Shown here: positions 1-9,630 of the stretch, in pieces
Numbering within the stretch: the first letter of the stretch is position 1
Layout: each line of letters opens with the position of its first letter
Origin: an uncultured Verrucomicrobia subdivision 3 bacterium
GTDB taxonomy: Bacteria > Verrucomicrobiota > Verrucomicrobiia > Limisphaerales > UBA11358
Reading direction: 5' to 3'
DNA: 64,000 nucleotides
Assembly (NCBI GenBank): GCA_903878805.1
Contig: CAIRJF010000029.1
Span: forward strand, 1-64,000
The notes under the pieces: model-generated
What the model was told of the DNA's origin: nothing
Database searches by the model: none
What the model saw: only the letters and a program-made list of their open reading frames with translations
Position numbers and translations under genes: made by a program

Positions 1-98
1 AGCCGTTCCAGAAATTCGTTGGTCGGTGTGGCAATCATCAGGCTGTCCAGCAATCCCATCTGTGCGTTGGTCGTCGTTTGCATGGTTCTCTGACGCAT
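1..98 (-). CDS. partial hypothetical protein (N-terminus MRQRTMQTTTNAQMGLLDSLMIATPTNEFLERL..., runs off the window edge)
   Basis: Open minus-strand frame from ATG at 98 (or 83) to the window edge, directly downstream of the 114..677 ORF on the same strand. Confidence 0.4.
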   Translation of the reverse strand, partial: MRQRTMQTTTNAQMGLLDSLMIATPTNEFLER

Positions 99-113
99 CA
101 TCAAATCATCCGT

Positions 114-677
114 TCAAAAACGTTTTGCAGAGGTCTCATAATAAGTATAGAGCCCGATATGCTTCGCCATGTCCTCCGGCATCCGGCGCACTTTATATCC
201 AGCCTCCTTCAAAACTTGAACGAGCGAATACTCGACCAAACCACTGAGAACTTTTGCCGATGCTCCATATTGGTCAACTTCCAAGAAATCATTTTGAGAA
301 AGCACCGCCAGCACTTTCTCAAGCTCTGCCTTCTTTGAAGCCGAGCCGGTGTAGATTTCTCCTTCGGCAACGCCTGCTGCCCGATCCACCGAAAGAATCC
401 GGCCTTTGGCAATCTCCCGCCAGACGCCGCCATCCTTGTAAGCCTTCGACACAAACTTTCCGGTGCGTCCCGGCGCAACCAAATCCTCGCAGTCGGTGTC
501 AATCTTGATGGTGAAATTCGCCCGGTAGTGACTCTGCTTCGCAACCTTGTGAATCGTTTTGTCCAACGTGTGAATTGGAATGAGAACCGGACAGAGAATG
601 CTTTCAAGCGCCTTGGGCGTCACGTTGCCATAGCGTTTCGTCAGGCGCTCGAAAAGGACTTTGTAGTCAACGTCCAT
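114..677 (-). CDS. hypothetical protein, 187 aa
   Basis: Full ORF starting 4 bp after the carB stop; no family recognised. Confidence 0.6.
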   Translation of the reverse strand: MDVDYKVLFERLTKRYGNVTPKALESILCPVLIPIHTLDKTIHKVAKQSHYRANFTIKIDTDCEDLVAPGRTGKFVSKAYKDGGVWREIAKGRILSVDRAAGVAEGEIYTGSASKKAELEKVLAVLSQNDFLEVDQYGASAKVLSGLVEYSLVQVLKEAGYKVRRMPEDMAKHIGLYTYYETSAKRF

Positions 678-680
678 AAT

Positions 681-2264
681 TCAATTCTTCGCCCCCGCCA
701 GTTCTTCCTCGAAATCCACAATCTCTTTGATTTGAACCAAGAACCAGCGGTCTATCTTGGTCAGGCCAAAGATTTCCTCAATCGTGAATTCAGCCCGCAA
801 CGCATGACGGATGAAAAAAATTCGCTCGGCGTTGGGGACGGAGAGTTTTCTGGAAATGACATCACGAGGAAGAATGTCTCTGTCTCCATAAACTTCTGTT
901 CCAATCCGCCACGGCTTGCCGTCGCCACCCAGGCCGCTGCGGCCAATCTCCAGCGAGCGCAGGCATTTTTGCAGGCTTTCCTTGAACGTGCGACCAATGG
1001 CCATCGCTTCGCCCACGCTTTTCATCTGCGTGGTGAGCGTGGGGTCGGCCTGCGGAAATTTCTCGAAGGCAAAGCGCGGAATCTTGGTGACGACGTAATC
1101 AATGCTCGGCTCGAAACTCGCGGGGGTTTCGCGCGTGATGTCGTTCTTGAGTTCGTCGAGCAGATAACCGACGGCGAGTTTGGCGGCGATTTTTGCGATG
1201 GGAAAGCCGGTGGCCTTAGACGCGAGCGCGGAGCTGCGGCTGACGCGCGGATTCATCTCGATGATGACCATGCGGCCGTTCTCCGGGCTGACGCCGAACT
1301 GGATGTTAGAGCCGCCGGTCTCCACGCCCACGGCGCGGATCACGGCGAAGCTCTGGTCGCGCATGATCTGAAATTCCTTGTCGGTCAGCGTCTGGATGGG
1401 CGCGACGGTGATGCTGTCGCCGGTGTGGACGCCCATGGGGTCGAAGTTTTCGATGGAGCAGATGATGACGCAGTTGTCGGCCTTGTCGCGCATGACTTCC
1501 ATCTCGTATTCCTTCCAGCCGAGGAGGGATTCTTCGATGAGGATTTCGTTCACGGGCGAAAGCTCGATGCCGTTCTTGGCGATGGCTTCAAACTCTTCCT
1601 GATTGTAACCGATGCCGCCGCCCGTGCCGCCGAGCGTGAACGCCGGGCGGATGATGAGCGGGAACTTGCCAATCTTTTTCGCGACGTCGCGGGCTTCGTC
1701 CAGGTTGTGCGCGACGCCGGAGATGGGAACGTCGAGGCCGATCTGGAGCATCAATTCCTTGAACGCAAAACGGTCTTCGCCTTTGTGGATGGCCTCGGGT
1801 TTCGCGCCGATCATTTCGATGCCGTATTTTTCCAGGACGCCGCTCTTGTGCAAAGCCATGGCGGTGTTCAAGGCCGTTTGCCCGCCGAGCGTGGGGAGGA
1901 GGACGAGCTTGTGCGGTAGGACAGGCGTCGCGCCTGTCTCTGACTTTTGATTTTTTTCAGATGGAGACAGGCGCGCCGCCTGTCCTACGATGGGCACGCC
2001 CAGGCGTTTCATTTCCTCCAGTTCACGCACGATAATTTTCTCCACGCACTCGGGCGTGATGGGTTCGATGTAAGTGCGGTCGGCGAACTCCGGGTCGGTC
2101 ATGATGGTGGCCGGGTTGGAGTTGATGAGGACGACGCGGTAGCCTTCCTCGCGCAGGGCTTTGCAGGCCTGCGTGCCGGAATAATCGAACTCGCACGCCT
2201 GGCCGATGATGATCGGGCCGGCGCCGATGATGAGAACGCTGTGGATGTCGGTGCGTTTGGGCAT
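681..2264 (-). CDS. carB: carbamoyl-phosphate synthase large subunit, N-terminal half only (split or truncated)
   Basis: [44 protein letters not shown]..., [41 protein letters not shown] and [34 protein letters not shown] are CarB signatures; ORF ends at [22 protein letters not shown], about half of canonical length. Confidence 0.93.
   Translation of the reverse strand: MPKRTDIHSVLIIGAGPIIIGQACEFDYSGTQACKALREEGYRVVLINSNPATIMTDPEFADRTYIEPITPECVEKIIVRELEEMKRLGVPIVGQAARLSPSEKNQKSETGATPVLPHKLVLLPTLGGQTALNTAMALHKSGVLEKYGIEMIGAKPEAIHKGEDRFAFKELMLQIGLDVPISGVAHNLDEARDVAKKIGKFPLIIRPAFTLGGTGGGIGYNQEEFEAIAKNGIELSPVNEILIEESLLGWKEYEMEVMRDKADNCVIICSIENFDPMGVHTGDSITVAPIQTLTDKEFQIMRDQSFAVIRAVGVETGGSNIQFGVSPENGRMVIIEMNPRVSRSSALASKATGFPIAKIAAKLAVGYLLDELKNDITRETPASFEPSIDYVVTKIPRFAFEKFPQADPTLTTQMKSVGEAMAIGRTFKESLQKCLRSLEIGRSGLGGDGKPWRIGTEVYGDRDILPRDVISRKLSVPNAERIFFIRHALRAEFTIEEIFGLTKIDRWFLVQIKEIVDFEEELAGAKN
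1916..1988. repeat. palindromic interspersed element (REP/MITE-like) inside carB
   Basis: gtaggacaggcgtcgcgcctgtctc...gagacaggcgcgccgcctgtcctac: 25-bp arms with one mismatch, each arm itself near-palindromic (acaggcg..cgcctgt). Confidence 0.85.
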
Positions 2265-2350
2265 AAATCGAAACGGCAGAATGAAACACGAATTGAACGC
2301 AGATTAAAAGGCAAAAGCCTCTCCGTGTTTCATCCGTGTTCAATCCGTTG

Positions 2351-3379
2351 CTAAAAAAGTTTCGACTGGTTTCCCGTCGCCGGTTTCAATCCCAATTTTT
2401 TGTAGCTCAATTCCGTCGCGATGCGGCCTTGCGGCGTGCGATTGAGGTAGCCTTCCATGATGAGATATGGTTCATAGACTTCCTCAATCGTGTCCGGTTC
2501 CTCGCCGACGGCGACGGCGAGCGAGTTCACGCCGACGGGGCCGCCACCAAATTTCACGATGATGGCTTCGAGGATGCGTTTGTCCATTTCGTCGAGACCA
2601 TTCTCGTCAATCTCCAGCATCGCCAGCGCCTTGTCGGCGACGGCAGCGGTGATGCGGCCGTCGTGCCGGACTTGCGCGTAATCGCGCACGCGGCGGAGCA
2701 GGTTGTTCACGATGCGCGGCGTGCCGCGGCTGCGCCGGGCGATCTCATGCGCGCCGGACGGATCAATCTCCACGTTGAGCAGATTCGCCGAGCGGATAAC
2801 GATTTTGTCCAAGTCCGCCGCGCAATAATAATCCAGCCGCTCGCGCATCCCGAAGCGCGTGAGCAACGGCGCGCTCAACAAACCGCTGCGGGTCGTCGCG
2901 CCGATGAGCGTGAAGCGCGGCAAATTCAAACGCACGCTGCGGGCGTTCGGGCCTTGGTCGATGATGATATCCAATTTGAAATCCTCCATCGCCGGATAAA
3001 GATATTCCTCAATGGTCTTTTGCAAGCGATGGATTTCATCAATGAAAAGCACATCACCTTCTTCGAGATTCGTCAGCAAGCCGGCAAGATCGCTAGCCTT
3101 CTCAATGGTCGGGCCGCTGGTGGCTTTGACATTTGCGCCCATCGCCTTCGCCAAAATATTTGCAATGGTCGTTTTGCCCAAACCGGGCGGGCCGGAAAGC
3201 AGGATGTGATCGAGTGCCTCGCCGCGTTGCTTCGCCGCTTCGACGGCAATTTCCAAACGCTCCTTCACCTTGGGCTGGCCGGTGAAATCGGAAAAGAGCG
3301 ACGGACGCAGCGTCATTTCGAGCGCTACGTCAGGTTTGTTCAAAGTGGAAGCGGTATGTTCAGCCATCGCGTCCAGCAT
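2351..3379 (-). CDS. ruvB: Holliday junction branch migration ATPase RuvB
   Basis: [83 protein letters not shown]. Start set at internal MLDAMAEH (ORF opens at 3439). Confidence 0.95.
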   Translation of the reverse strand: MLDAMAEHTASTLNKPDVALEMTLRPSLFSDFTGQPKVKERLEIAVEAAKQRGEALDHILLSGPPGLGKTTIANILAKAMGANVKATSGPTIEKASDLAGLLTNLEEGDVLFIDEIHRLQKTIEEYLYPAMEDFKLDIIIDQGPNARSVRLNLPRFTLIGATTRSGLLSAPLLTRFGMRERLDYYCAADLDKIVIRSANLLNVEIDPSGAHEIARRSRGTPRIVNNLLRRVRDYAQVRHDGRITAAVADKALAMLEIDENGLDEMDKRILEAIIVKFGGGPVGVNSLAVAVGEEPDTIEEVYEPYLIMEGYLNRTPQGRIATELSYKKLGLKPATGNQSKLF

Positions 3380-3496
3380 GGGAAATGCGCCGCGCAGCAG
3401 CAAGCGCGTTTGTCGTCTAACGTGAACTCGTGATGCCAATGTGGAAATTTATCCTCGTCAAACAGCCGTTGTTTCGGCACGTTCTCAAGACTGCCT

Positions 3497-5977
3497 ATGT
3501 CAAAGTTAAAACTGTTAGTAGGATTAATTTTCATGTCCGCAACCAGCATGTTTGCTGGTGATGCCGACATCCAATTGCCTTCGCTCGATCAGGTTTCGTT
3601 TTACAGCGGTGCTTTGAGCAGCCATGCCATTTTGTATCTTGGCCTCGTTATCTGCGCTGTCGGCGTGCTATTTGGATTGATGGAATACTCAAACACTCGC
3701 GCACTGCCCGTCCACAAATCCATGCGCGACGTCTCGCACATCATTTGGGAAACGTGCAAAACGTATCTCTTCCAGCAGGGAAAATTTCTCGCCGCCCTGT
3801 GGATTCTCATTGCCGTGTGCATGATTTATTATTTCGGACATCTGCAAGGCAAGGCGCTTATTCCCGTGCTCGTCATCCTCGCCAGTTCGGTTTTGGGAAT
3901 TCTCGGCAGCTACGGCGTCGCGTGGTTCGGCATCCGCATCAACACCATCGCCAACAGTCGCGCGGCGTTTTCGTCATTGCGCGGCAATCCGCTGCAAACC
4001 CTTTTCATCCCGCTGCAAGCCGGCATGAGCATCGGGCTGCTGCTCGTTTGCGTGGAACTCACCTGCATGATTTCCATTTTGCTCTTCATCCCGCGCGAAC
4101 TCGCCGGGCCGTGCTTCATCGGTTTCGCCATCGGCGAATCGCTCGGCGCGAGCGTGCTCCGCATCGGTGGCGGCATCTTCACGAAGATCGCGGACATCGG
4201 ATCCGACCTGATGAAAATTGTTTTCAACCTGCCCGAAGATGATCCGAAAAATCCCGGCGTCATCGCCGACTGCACCGGCGACAACGCGGGCGATTCCGTC
4301 GGCCCGACGGCGGACGGTTTTGAAACTTACGGCGTCACCGGCGTCGCGCTCATCACGTTTCTCGCGCTGTCGCTCGTCGCGTCGCCGATTCTTTGCGGCA
4401 AACTTATTTTGTGGTTGTTCGCGATTCAAAGCCTGATGGTCGTCGCGTCGCTCGTGTCATTTTATTTGAACAAGGTCATCGCGAACATTCGTTACGGCGG
4501 CAAAAAAGATTTCAACTGGGAAGCGCCGCTCACGGATTTAGTCTGGATCACTTCAATTGTTTCCATCGTCGCCTGTTTTATAGCGAGCAAATGTTTGCTT
4601 GGCGATTTTACAATTACACAAACGATAATTCCTGATCCACACACAACTAACTACATTATTCAGCCGTTGCACAACCTCTGGTGGATTCTCTCCGCCATCA
4701 TCGCTTGCGGCACTTTGGCCGGTGCGCTCATCATGGAGTTCACGAAAATTTTCGTCAGCACCAAGTCGCGCCACGTCCAGGAAGTGACCAACGCCTCCGA
4801 CCACGGCGGCGCGTCGCTCAACGTCCTTGCCGGTCTCGTCGCGGGAAATTTCTCGGCTTTCTGGATGGGCCTCGTCATCCTCACGTTGATGTTCGTCGCG
4901 TTTTTATTTTCGCAGCAAGCCGACTTCATGGCGCTCATGCCGGACCAGTTCAAATTCGCCGCGCCCATCTTCGCCTTCGGCCTCGTCGCCTTCGGTTTTC
5001 TCGCGATGGCACCCGTCACGATTGCCGTGGACAGCTTCGGCCCCGTCACCGACAACGCGCAATCCGTTTATGAATTGAGCCGCATCGAAGCGCAGCCCGA
5101 CATCAGCGCGGAAATCGAAAAAGAATTCGGCTTCAAACCCAACTTCGCCGACGCCAAACACGAATTGGAAAAAGGCGACGGCGCGGGAAATACGTTCAAA
5201 GCCACAGCCAAACCTGTGCTCATCGGCACCGCCGTTGTCGGCGCGACCACGATGATTTTCGGCATCATCATGCTACTGGAACAGGCGTTCGGCGGCGCGA
5301 TCGCGCACTTGAGCCTCGTGAATCCACAGGTGATTTTCGGCCTGCTCATGGGCGGCGCGGTGATTTACTGGTTCACCGGCGCAAGCACGCAAGCCGTCGT
5401 CGCCGGCGCTTACAGCGCCGTTGTCTTCATCAAGAAAAACATCAAGTTTGACGCGGACACCGCTTCGATTGAAGACAGCAAGAAAGTCGTGGAGATATGC
5501 ACCCGCTATGCGCAACGTGGCATGATAAATATTTTCATCGTCGTTTTTTCCTTCGCGCTGGGCCTGCCGTTTTTTAATCCATATTTTTTCATCGGCTACC
5601 TCATCGGCATCGCCTTCTTCGGATTGTTCCAGGCGATTTTCATGGCGAACGCCGGCGGCGCGTGGGACAACGCCAAAAAAATTGTCGAAGTAGATTTGAA
5701 AATGAAAGGCACGCCGCTCCACGCCGCCACCGTCGTCGGCGACACCGTCGGCGATCCGTTCAAGGACACGAGTTCCGTCGCCATGAATCCGATCATCAAA
5801 TTCACGACGCTCTTCGGCCTGCTCGCCGTCGAGATCGCCGTCGAACTGAAAAAGAAAAATCCCGGTTCTAGCCTATCCTACGTCATTGGCTCGGTCTGTT
5901 TTCTCGTCGCGCTGATTTTTGTCTATCGCTCTTTCTACTGCATGCGAATTCCCGCCGAGCCGACTAGCGCGCATTGA
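3497..5977 (+). CDS. hppA: membrane-bound proton/sodium-translocating pyrophosphatase, divergent type
   Basis: Multi-TM protein, 826 aa, with GGIFTKIADIGSDLMKIVFNLPEDDPKNPGVIADCTGDNAGDSVGPTADGFETYGVTGVAL and GGAWDNAKKIVE...HAATVVGDTVGDPFKDTSSVAMNPIIKF. Confidence 0.93.
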   Translation: MSKLKLLVGLIFMSATSMFAGDADIQLPSLDQVSFYSGALSSHAILYLGLVICAVGVLFGLMEYSNTRALPVHKSMRDVSHIIWETCKTYLFQQGKFLAALWILIAVCMIYYFGHLQGKALIPVLVILASSVLGILGSYGVAWFGIRINTIANSRAAFSSLRGNPLQTLFIPLQAGMSIGLLLVCVELTCMISILLFIPRELAGPCFIGFAIGESLGASVLRIGGGIFTKIADIGSDLMKIVFNLPEDDPKNPGVIADCTGDNAGDSVGPTADGFETYGVTGVALITFLALSLVASPILCGKLILWLFAIQSLMVVASLVSFYLNKVIANIRYGGKKDFNWEAPLTDLVWITSIVSIVACFIASKCLLGDFTITQTIIPDPHTTNYIIQPLHNLWWILSAIIACGTLAGALIMEFTKIFVSTKSRHVQEVTNASDHGGASLNVLAGLVAGNFSAFWMGLVILTLMFVAFLFSQQADFMALMPDQFKFAAPIFAFGLVAFGFLAMAPVTIAVDSFGPVTDNAQSVYELSRIEAQPDISAEIEKEFGFKPNFADAKHELEKGDGAGNTFKATAKPVLIGTAVVGATTMIFGIIMLLEQAFGGAIAHLSLVNPQVIFGLLMGGAVIYWFTGASTQAVVAGAYSAVVFIKKNIKFDADTASIEDSKKVVEICTRYAQRGMINIFIVVFSFALGLPFFNPYFFIGYLIGIAFFGLFQAIFMANAGGAWDNAKKIVEVDLKMKGTPLHAATVVGDTVGDPFKDTSSVAMNPIIKFTTLFGLLAVEIAVELKKKNPGSSLSYVIGSVCFLVALIFVYRSFYCMRIPAEPTSAH

Positions 5978-6024
5978 ACAAATAATTTCTCGCTTAAATC
6001 CGGCGCGCGTTTCAGATTAGTCGC

Positions 6025-7176
6025 GTGTCCGTCATCGAACGCCAGATTCACGTCACTTGGCCGCTGCGTGTCTTCTTCACCGAAGATATTTTTGCGCCGG
6101 CAAATTTGACTTTAAGCGATGCCCTCGCCGACGTCGCCCCGCGCAAAGCCATTGTCATTCTTGAGGAATCTCTTGCTCAAGCGCTGCCGGAAATGGAACC
6201 GCGCATCGAAAAATATTTTTCCACGCACGCTGCCAGCCTGAAACTTGTCCGTCCGCCGCTGCCGGTCTGCGGCGGTGAGCGCGCCAAAAATTCCATTAGC
6301 ATTGTCACCGAAATTTTGTCGCACCTTGACCGCCATCACCTCGACCGCCACTCGTATCTCATCGCCATCGGTGGCGGCGCGCTGCTGGATGTCGCCGGAT
6401 TTGCCGCCGCGACCGCGCATCGCGGCCTGCGCCATGTCCGCATTCCCACGACAACACTTTCGCAAGCCGATTCCGGCGTCGGCGTAAAAAACGGCATCAA
6501 CGCCTTCGGCAAAAAAAATTTCATCGGCACGTTTGCGCCGCCGTTCGCCGTCATCAACGATTTTAATTTGCTCGCCACGCTGCCGCCGGATGACAAACGC
6601 GCTGGCTACGTCGAGGCCGTGAAAGTTGCCTGCATCCGCGACGCACAATTTTTCAACGAGCTCGAACGCGACGCGGAAAAACTGATTTCGTTCGAGCCCG
6701 CCGCGATGAAGCATCTCATTCGTCGCTGCGCTGAATTGCACCTCGACCACATCGCCGGCGGCAGCGACCCGTTCGAGATGGGTTCCGCGCGTCCGCTGGA
6801 TTTTGGCCACTGGGCCGCGCATAAACTGGAGCAGCTTTCGCACTTCCAGATTTCCCACGGCGACGCCGTCGCCATCGGCATCGCGCTTGATGTGATTTAT
6901 TCCCGCGACACCGGACTGCTCGCCGCGCCCGCATGCGAACGGATTTTGCAGTTACTCGAACGGCTCGGCTTCAAACTCTTCGCCGACGAACTGCTCAATA
7001 CCGACCACGCCGATCAGCTGACCATTTTGTCCGGCCTCGAAGAATTTCGCGAACACCTCGGCGGCGAATTAACCATCACGTTGCTCAATGAAATCGGGTA
7101 CGGCATTGAGGTTCACGAAATGAATCCGCAGAAAATTATCGAAACCATCCACGAATTGCGCGAACGCAAAAAATGA
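6025..7176 (+). CDS. eboD: 3-dehydroquinate synthase-like protein (EboD-like)
   Basis: AroB-like GGGALLDVAGFAAATAHRG and PTTTLSQADSGVGVKNGIN; downstream ATGA-overlapping phosphodiesterase partner matches eboD/eboF order. Confidence 0.75.
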   Translation: MSVIERQIHVTWPLRVFFTEDIFAPANLTLSDALADVAPRKAIVILEESLAQALPEMEPRIEKYFSTHAASLKLVRPPLPVCGGERAKNSISIVTEILSHLDRHHLDRHSYLIAIGGGALLDVAGFAAATAHRGLRHVRIPTTTLSQADSGVGVKNGINAFGKKNFIGTFAPPFAVINDFNLLATLPPDDKRAGYVEAVKVACIRDAQFFNELERDAEKLISFEPAAMKHLIRRCAELHLDHIAGGSDPFEMGSARPLDFGHWAAHKLEQLSHFQISHGDAVAIGIALDVIYSRDTGLLAAPACERILQLLERLGFKLFADELLNTDHADQLTILSGLEEFREHLGGELTITLLNEIGYGIEVHEMNPQKIIETIHELRERKK

Positions 7177-8606
7177 AACGCCTCGCCGTCATCAACGTCG
7201 TCGGCCTCACCGAAGCGCTCATCGGCGAACATACGCCGCGCATCGCGGAATTTCGCAGGCGCGGCGCGCTCGCGCATATCGCGCCGGCGTTTCCAGCCGT
7301 CACCTGCACGGCGCAATCGAATTATTTCACCGGCAAAACTCCGTCAGAACACGGCGTCGTCGGCAATGGCTGGTTCAATCGTGAATTTGCCGAAGTGCAA
7401 TTTTGGAAACAATCCAACCACATCGTTCACGGCAAAAAAATTTGGGATGCGCTGCGCACCCGATTCAACGATTCAACGATTCAACAATTCACGACTGCAA
7501 ATTGCTTCTGGTGGTTTAATATGTATTCGAGCGTGGATTATTCCATCACGCCGCGCCCGATTTACCGCGCCGATGGCGGAAAGATTTTCGACGTTTATTC
7601 CTGGCCGTATTCCATCCGCGAAGAAATCAAAAAGGATTTGGGCGAATTTCCGTTCTTCAGTTTTTGGGGGCCGGCGGCGGGAATTGATTCGCCGCAAGGC
7701 AACGCCGATGCCGCGTCGCGCTGGATTGCGGAATCTGCGAAGTGGATTGAAAATAAATATTCACCGACGCTGAACCTGATTTACCTGCCGCATCTGGATT
7801 ATAATTTGCAACGGCATGGAACTCACGACGCTTCAGGAAATCTAAATCCAAAAATCACCCGTGACGTGCGTGAGATTGATACCATCGTCGGTGACTTGCT
7901 GGATTTTTTTGCCAAGCGCGGCGTGCAAGTCGTTTTGCTTTCCGAATACGGCATCACGAACGTGGACACGCCGGTTCATCTCAACCGGATTTTTCGCGAG
8001 CGCGGCTGGCTGACGGTGAAGGACGAACTGGGTCTGGAAATTCTCGACGCGGGTGCGAGCAAGGTTTTAGCCGTCGCAGATCATCAAGTCGCGCACATTT
8101 ATTTGAACGATACGTCGCTGGAAAAATCCGTGCGCGACGTTCTGGAAAAAACTTCCGGCGTGGAAAAAATTCTCGGCGGCGCGGAGAAAATCGCGGTGTG
8201 CATTGACCATCCGCGCGCGGGCGATTTGATTGCGGTGGCGCGGGAAAACGCGTGGTTCACTTATTATTACTGGCTCGACGATGCGCGCGCGCCGGATTTT
8301 GCGCGGACGGTGGACATCCATCGCAAGCCGGGCTATGACCCGGTGGAATTGTTTCTTGATCCGAAAATTCCGGCGGTGAAATTAAAAATCGCGTGGCGGC
8401 TGCTGCAAAAAAAACTCGGCCTGCGGATGTTGATGGACGTGATTCCGCTCGACGCGACGCTGGTGAAAGGTTCGCACGGGCGGCGTCCGGCGGATAAAAA
8501 AGACTGGCCGGTATTCATCACCAGCCAGCCGGAATTTTTAAGCGCGAAGGAAGTGGAATCAACGGACGTTTTTCAAATTTTGATTAAGCATTTATCAAAA
8601 AACTAA
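7173..8606 (+). CDS. eboF: alkaline phosphatase superfamily nucleotide pyrophosphatase/phosphodiesterase-like protein (EboF-like)
   Basis: MKRLAVINVVGLTEALIGEHTPRIAEF...PAVTCTAQSNYFTGKTPSEHGVVGNGWFNRE, LLSEYGITNVDTPVHLNR, KGSHGRRP; 4-bp overlap with the upstream gene. Confidence 0.78.
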   Translation: MKRLAVINVVGLTEALIGEHTPRIAEFRRRGALAHIAPAFPAVTCTAQSNYFTGKTPSEHGVVGNGWFNREFAEVQFWKQSNHIVHGKKIWDALRTRFNDSTIQQFTTANCFWWFNMYSSVDYSITPRPIYRADGGKIFDVYSWPYSIREEIKKDLGEFPFFSFWGPAAGIDSPQGNADAASRWIAESAKWIENKYSPTLNLIYLPHLDYNLQRHGTHDASGNLNPKITRDVREIDTIVGDLLDFFAKRGVQVVLLSEYGITNVDTPVHLNRIFRERGWLTVKDELGLEILDAGASKVLAVADHQVAHIYLNDTSLEKSVRDVLEKTSGVEKILGGAEKIAVCIDHPRAGDLIAVARENAWFTYYYWLDDARAPDFARTVDIHRKPGYDPVELFLDPKIPAVKLKIAWRLLQKKLGLRMLMDVIPLDATLVKGSHGRRPADKKDWPVFITSQPEFLSAKEVESTDVFQILIKHLSKN

Positions 8607-8758
8607 AATATGACTAATCGTCCATTTGGTGCGACTGTCCGTGATTTTTCAAAAACCACAGCAGCGCGCGAATTTCTAAAATCAAAATTTAGGTTTGACG
8701 CAATACCTCGCCGAATCTTTCGCCAATAGAGACTGATGTAAATATTCCACCAAATCTT

Positions 8759-9604
8759 TTGGGTGCGACGTTTGATTATCTCTTGTTGCTTTTGATTGAG
8801 CGTTGCAATCCCGACTTTGTTTTTCAAGTGTCATTCAGTGACAAGTTTAAGGATGGCCGTTCTAAATTAGGACGGGCACTGAAAGATTATTTTCAAACTG
8901 GAACATTGAGCGATTTGCTTGTTGATGAACTGATTTCGTATGGCGAAGCACACCAAAAGTCATTTCAAAAACCTCTTCAGCGGAATAAGCTTATAATTTC
9001 TGATTCTTTGCGAAGTGAACTTCGGCGAATGCATCAACTAGCTGCAAAAATTGACTGGCATGTCAAAGGGTCGTTTCACCAAGTGTGGTTGACAGGCGGT
9101 CACTTTATGAATGCAAGGCCAGATCTGATTTTGGATAACAGGTTACTTGAAGTAAAAGCGGTAAAAGACGCAAAGCATCACGATGAATATTTAGCTCAAC
9201 TTTTTAGTTACTATTTGATGTCTCCGTCTTCGCTAGAGCGGCATTTAATGTCTATTGATAATCTCGATGAGGTTGGACTTTATTATGCGAGGCACGGAGC
9301 GCTGATAAACTGCAAGATTACAGACGCTGTTCGCTTTCCATTGGCACATCTGAAAAGAATCGACTTTGATTTTCAGGTGGAATTCCAATATTGGCGAGGT
9401 GGAGTTCATCCCTTACAAACAAATCTTCAATTGTCGACCAAGGAACTTGAACAGAGGCGCTGGATGTTATTTAACGAAGCTCTTTCAAACGTCCGCCCGA
9501 AACCAGATTGGCTTAAAAAGGCGCTAGAGAAGCGTTTTAGAGTAACCAAACAAGGATTCGTTCCACGGCAAATTAAAATACCAATGGATTTTTTAATCGG
9601 CTGA
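8759..9604 (+). CDS. hypothetical protein with PD-(D/E)XK-nuclease-like core; probably frameshifted at its 5' end
   Basis: ARPDLILDNRLLEVKAVKDAKHHDEYLAQLFSYYLM fits a D-x(n)-E-x-K core. TTG start only; frame is open upstream to 8699 and an in-register N-terminal peptide begins at ATG 8610 in another frame. Confidence 0.5.
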   Translation: MGATFDYLLLLLIERCNPDFVFQVSFSDKFKDGRSKLGRALKDYFQTGTLSDLLVDELISYGEAHQKSFQKPLQRNKLIISDSLRSELRRMHQLAAKIDWHVKGSFHQVWLTGGHFMNARPDLILDNRLLEVKAVKDAKHHDEYLAQLFSYYLMSPSSLERHLMSIDNLDEVGLYYARHGALINCKITDAVRFPLAHLKRIDFDFQVEFQYWRGGVHPLQTNLQLSTKELEQRRWMLFNEALSNVRPKPDWLKKALEKRFRVTKQGFVPRQIKIPMDFLIG

Positions 9605-9630
9605 TTTTATTTCTTGCGAGAAATTTGATT

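Noticed and set aside
528-1919. 463-aa plus-strand ORF opposite carB
   Set aside because: Low-complexity, His/Asp/Arg-rich antisense translation of a clearly conserved gene; a GC-driven shadow ORF.
2336-3433. 365-aa plus-strand ORF opposite ruvB
   Set aside because: Antisense shadow of ruvB; no recognisable motifs.
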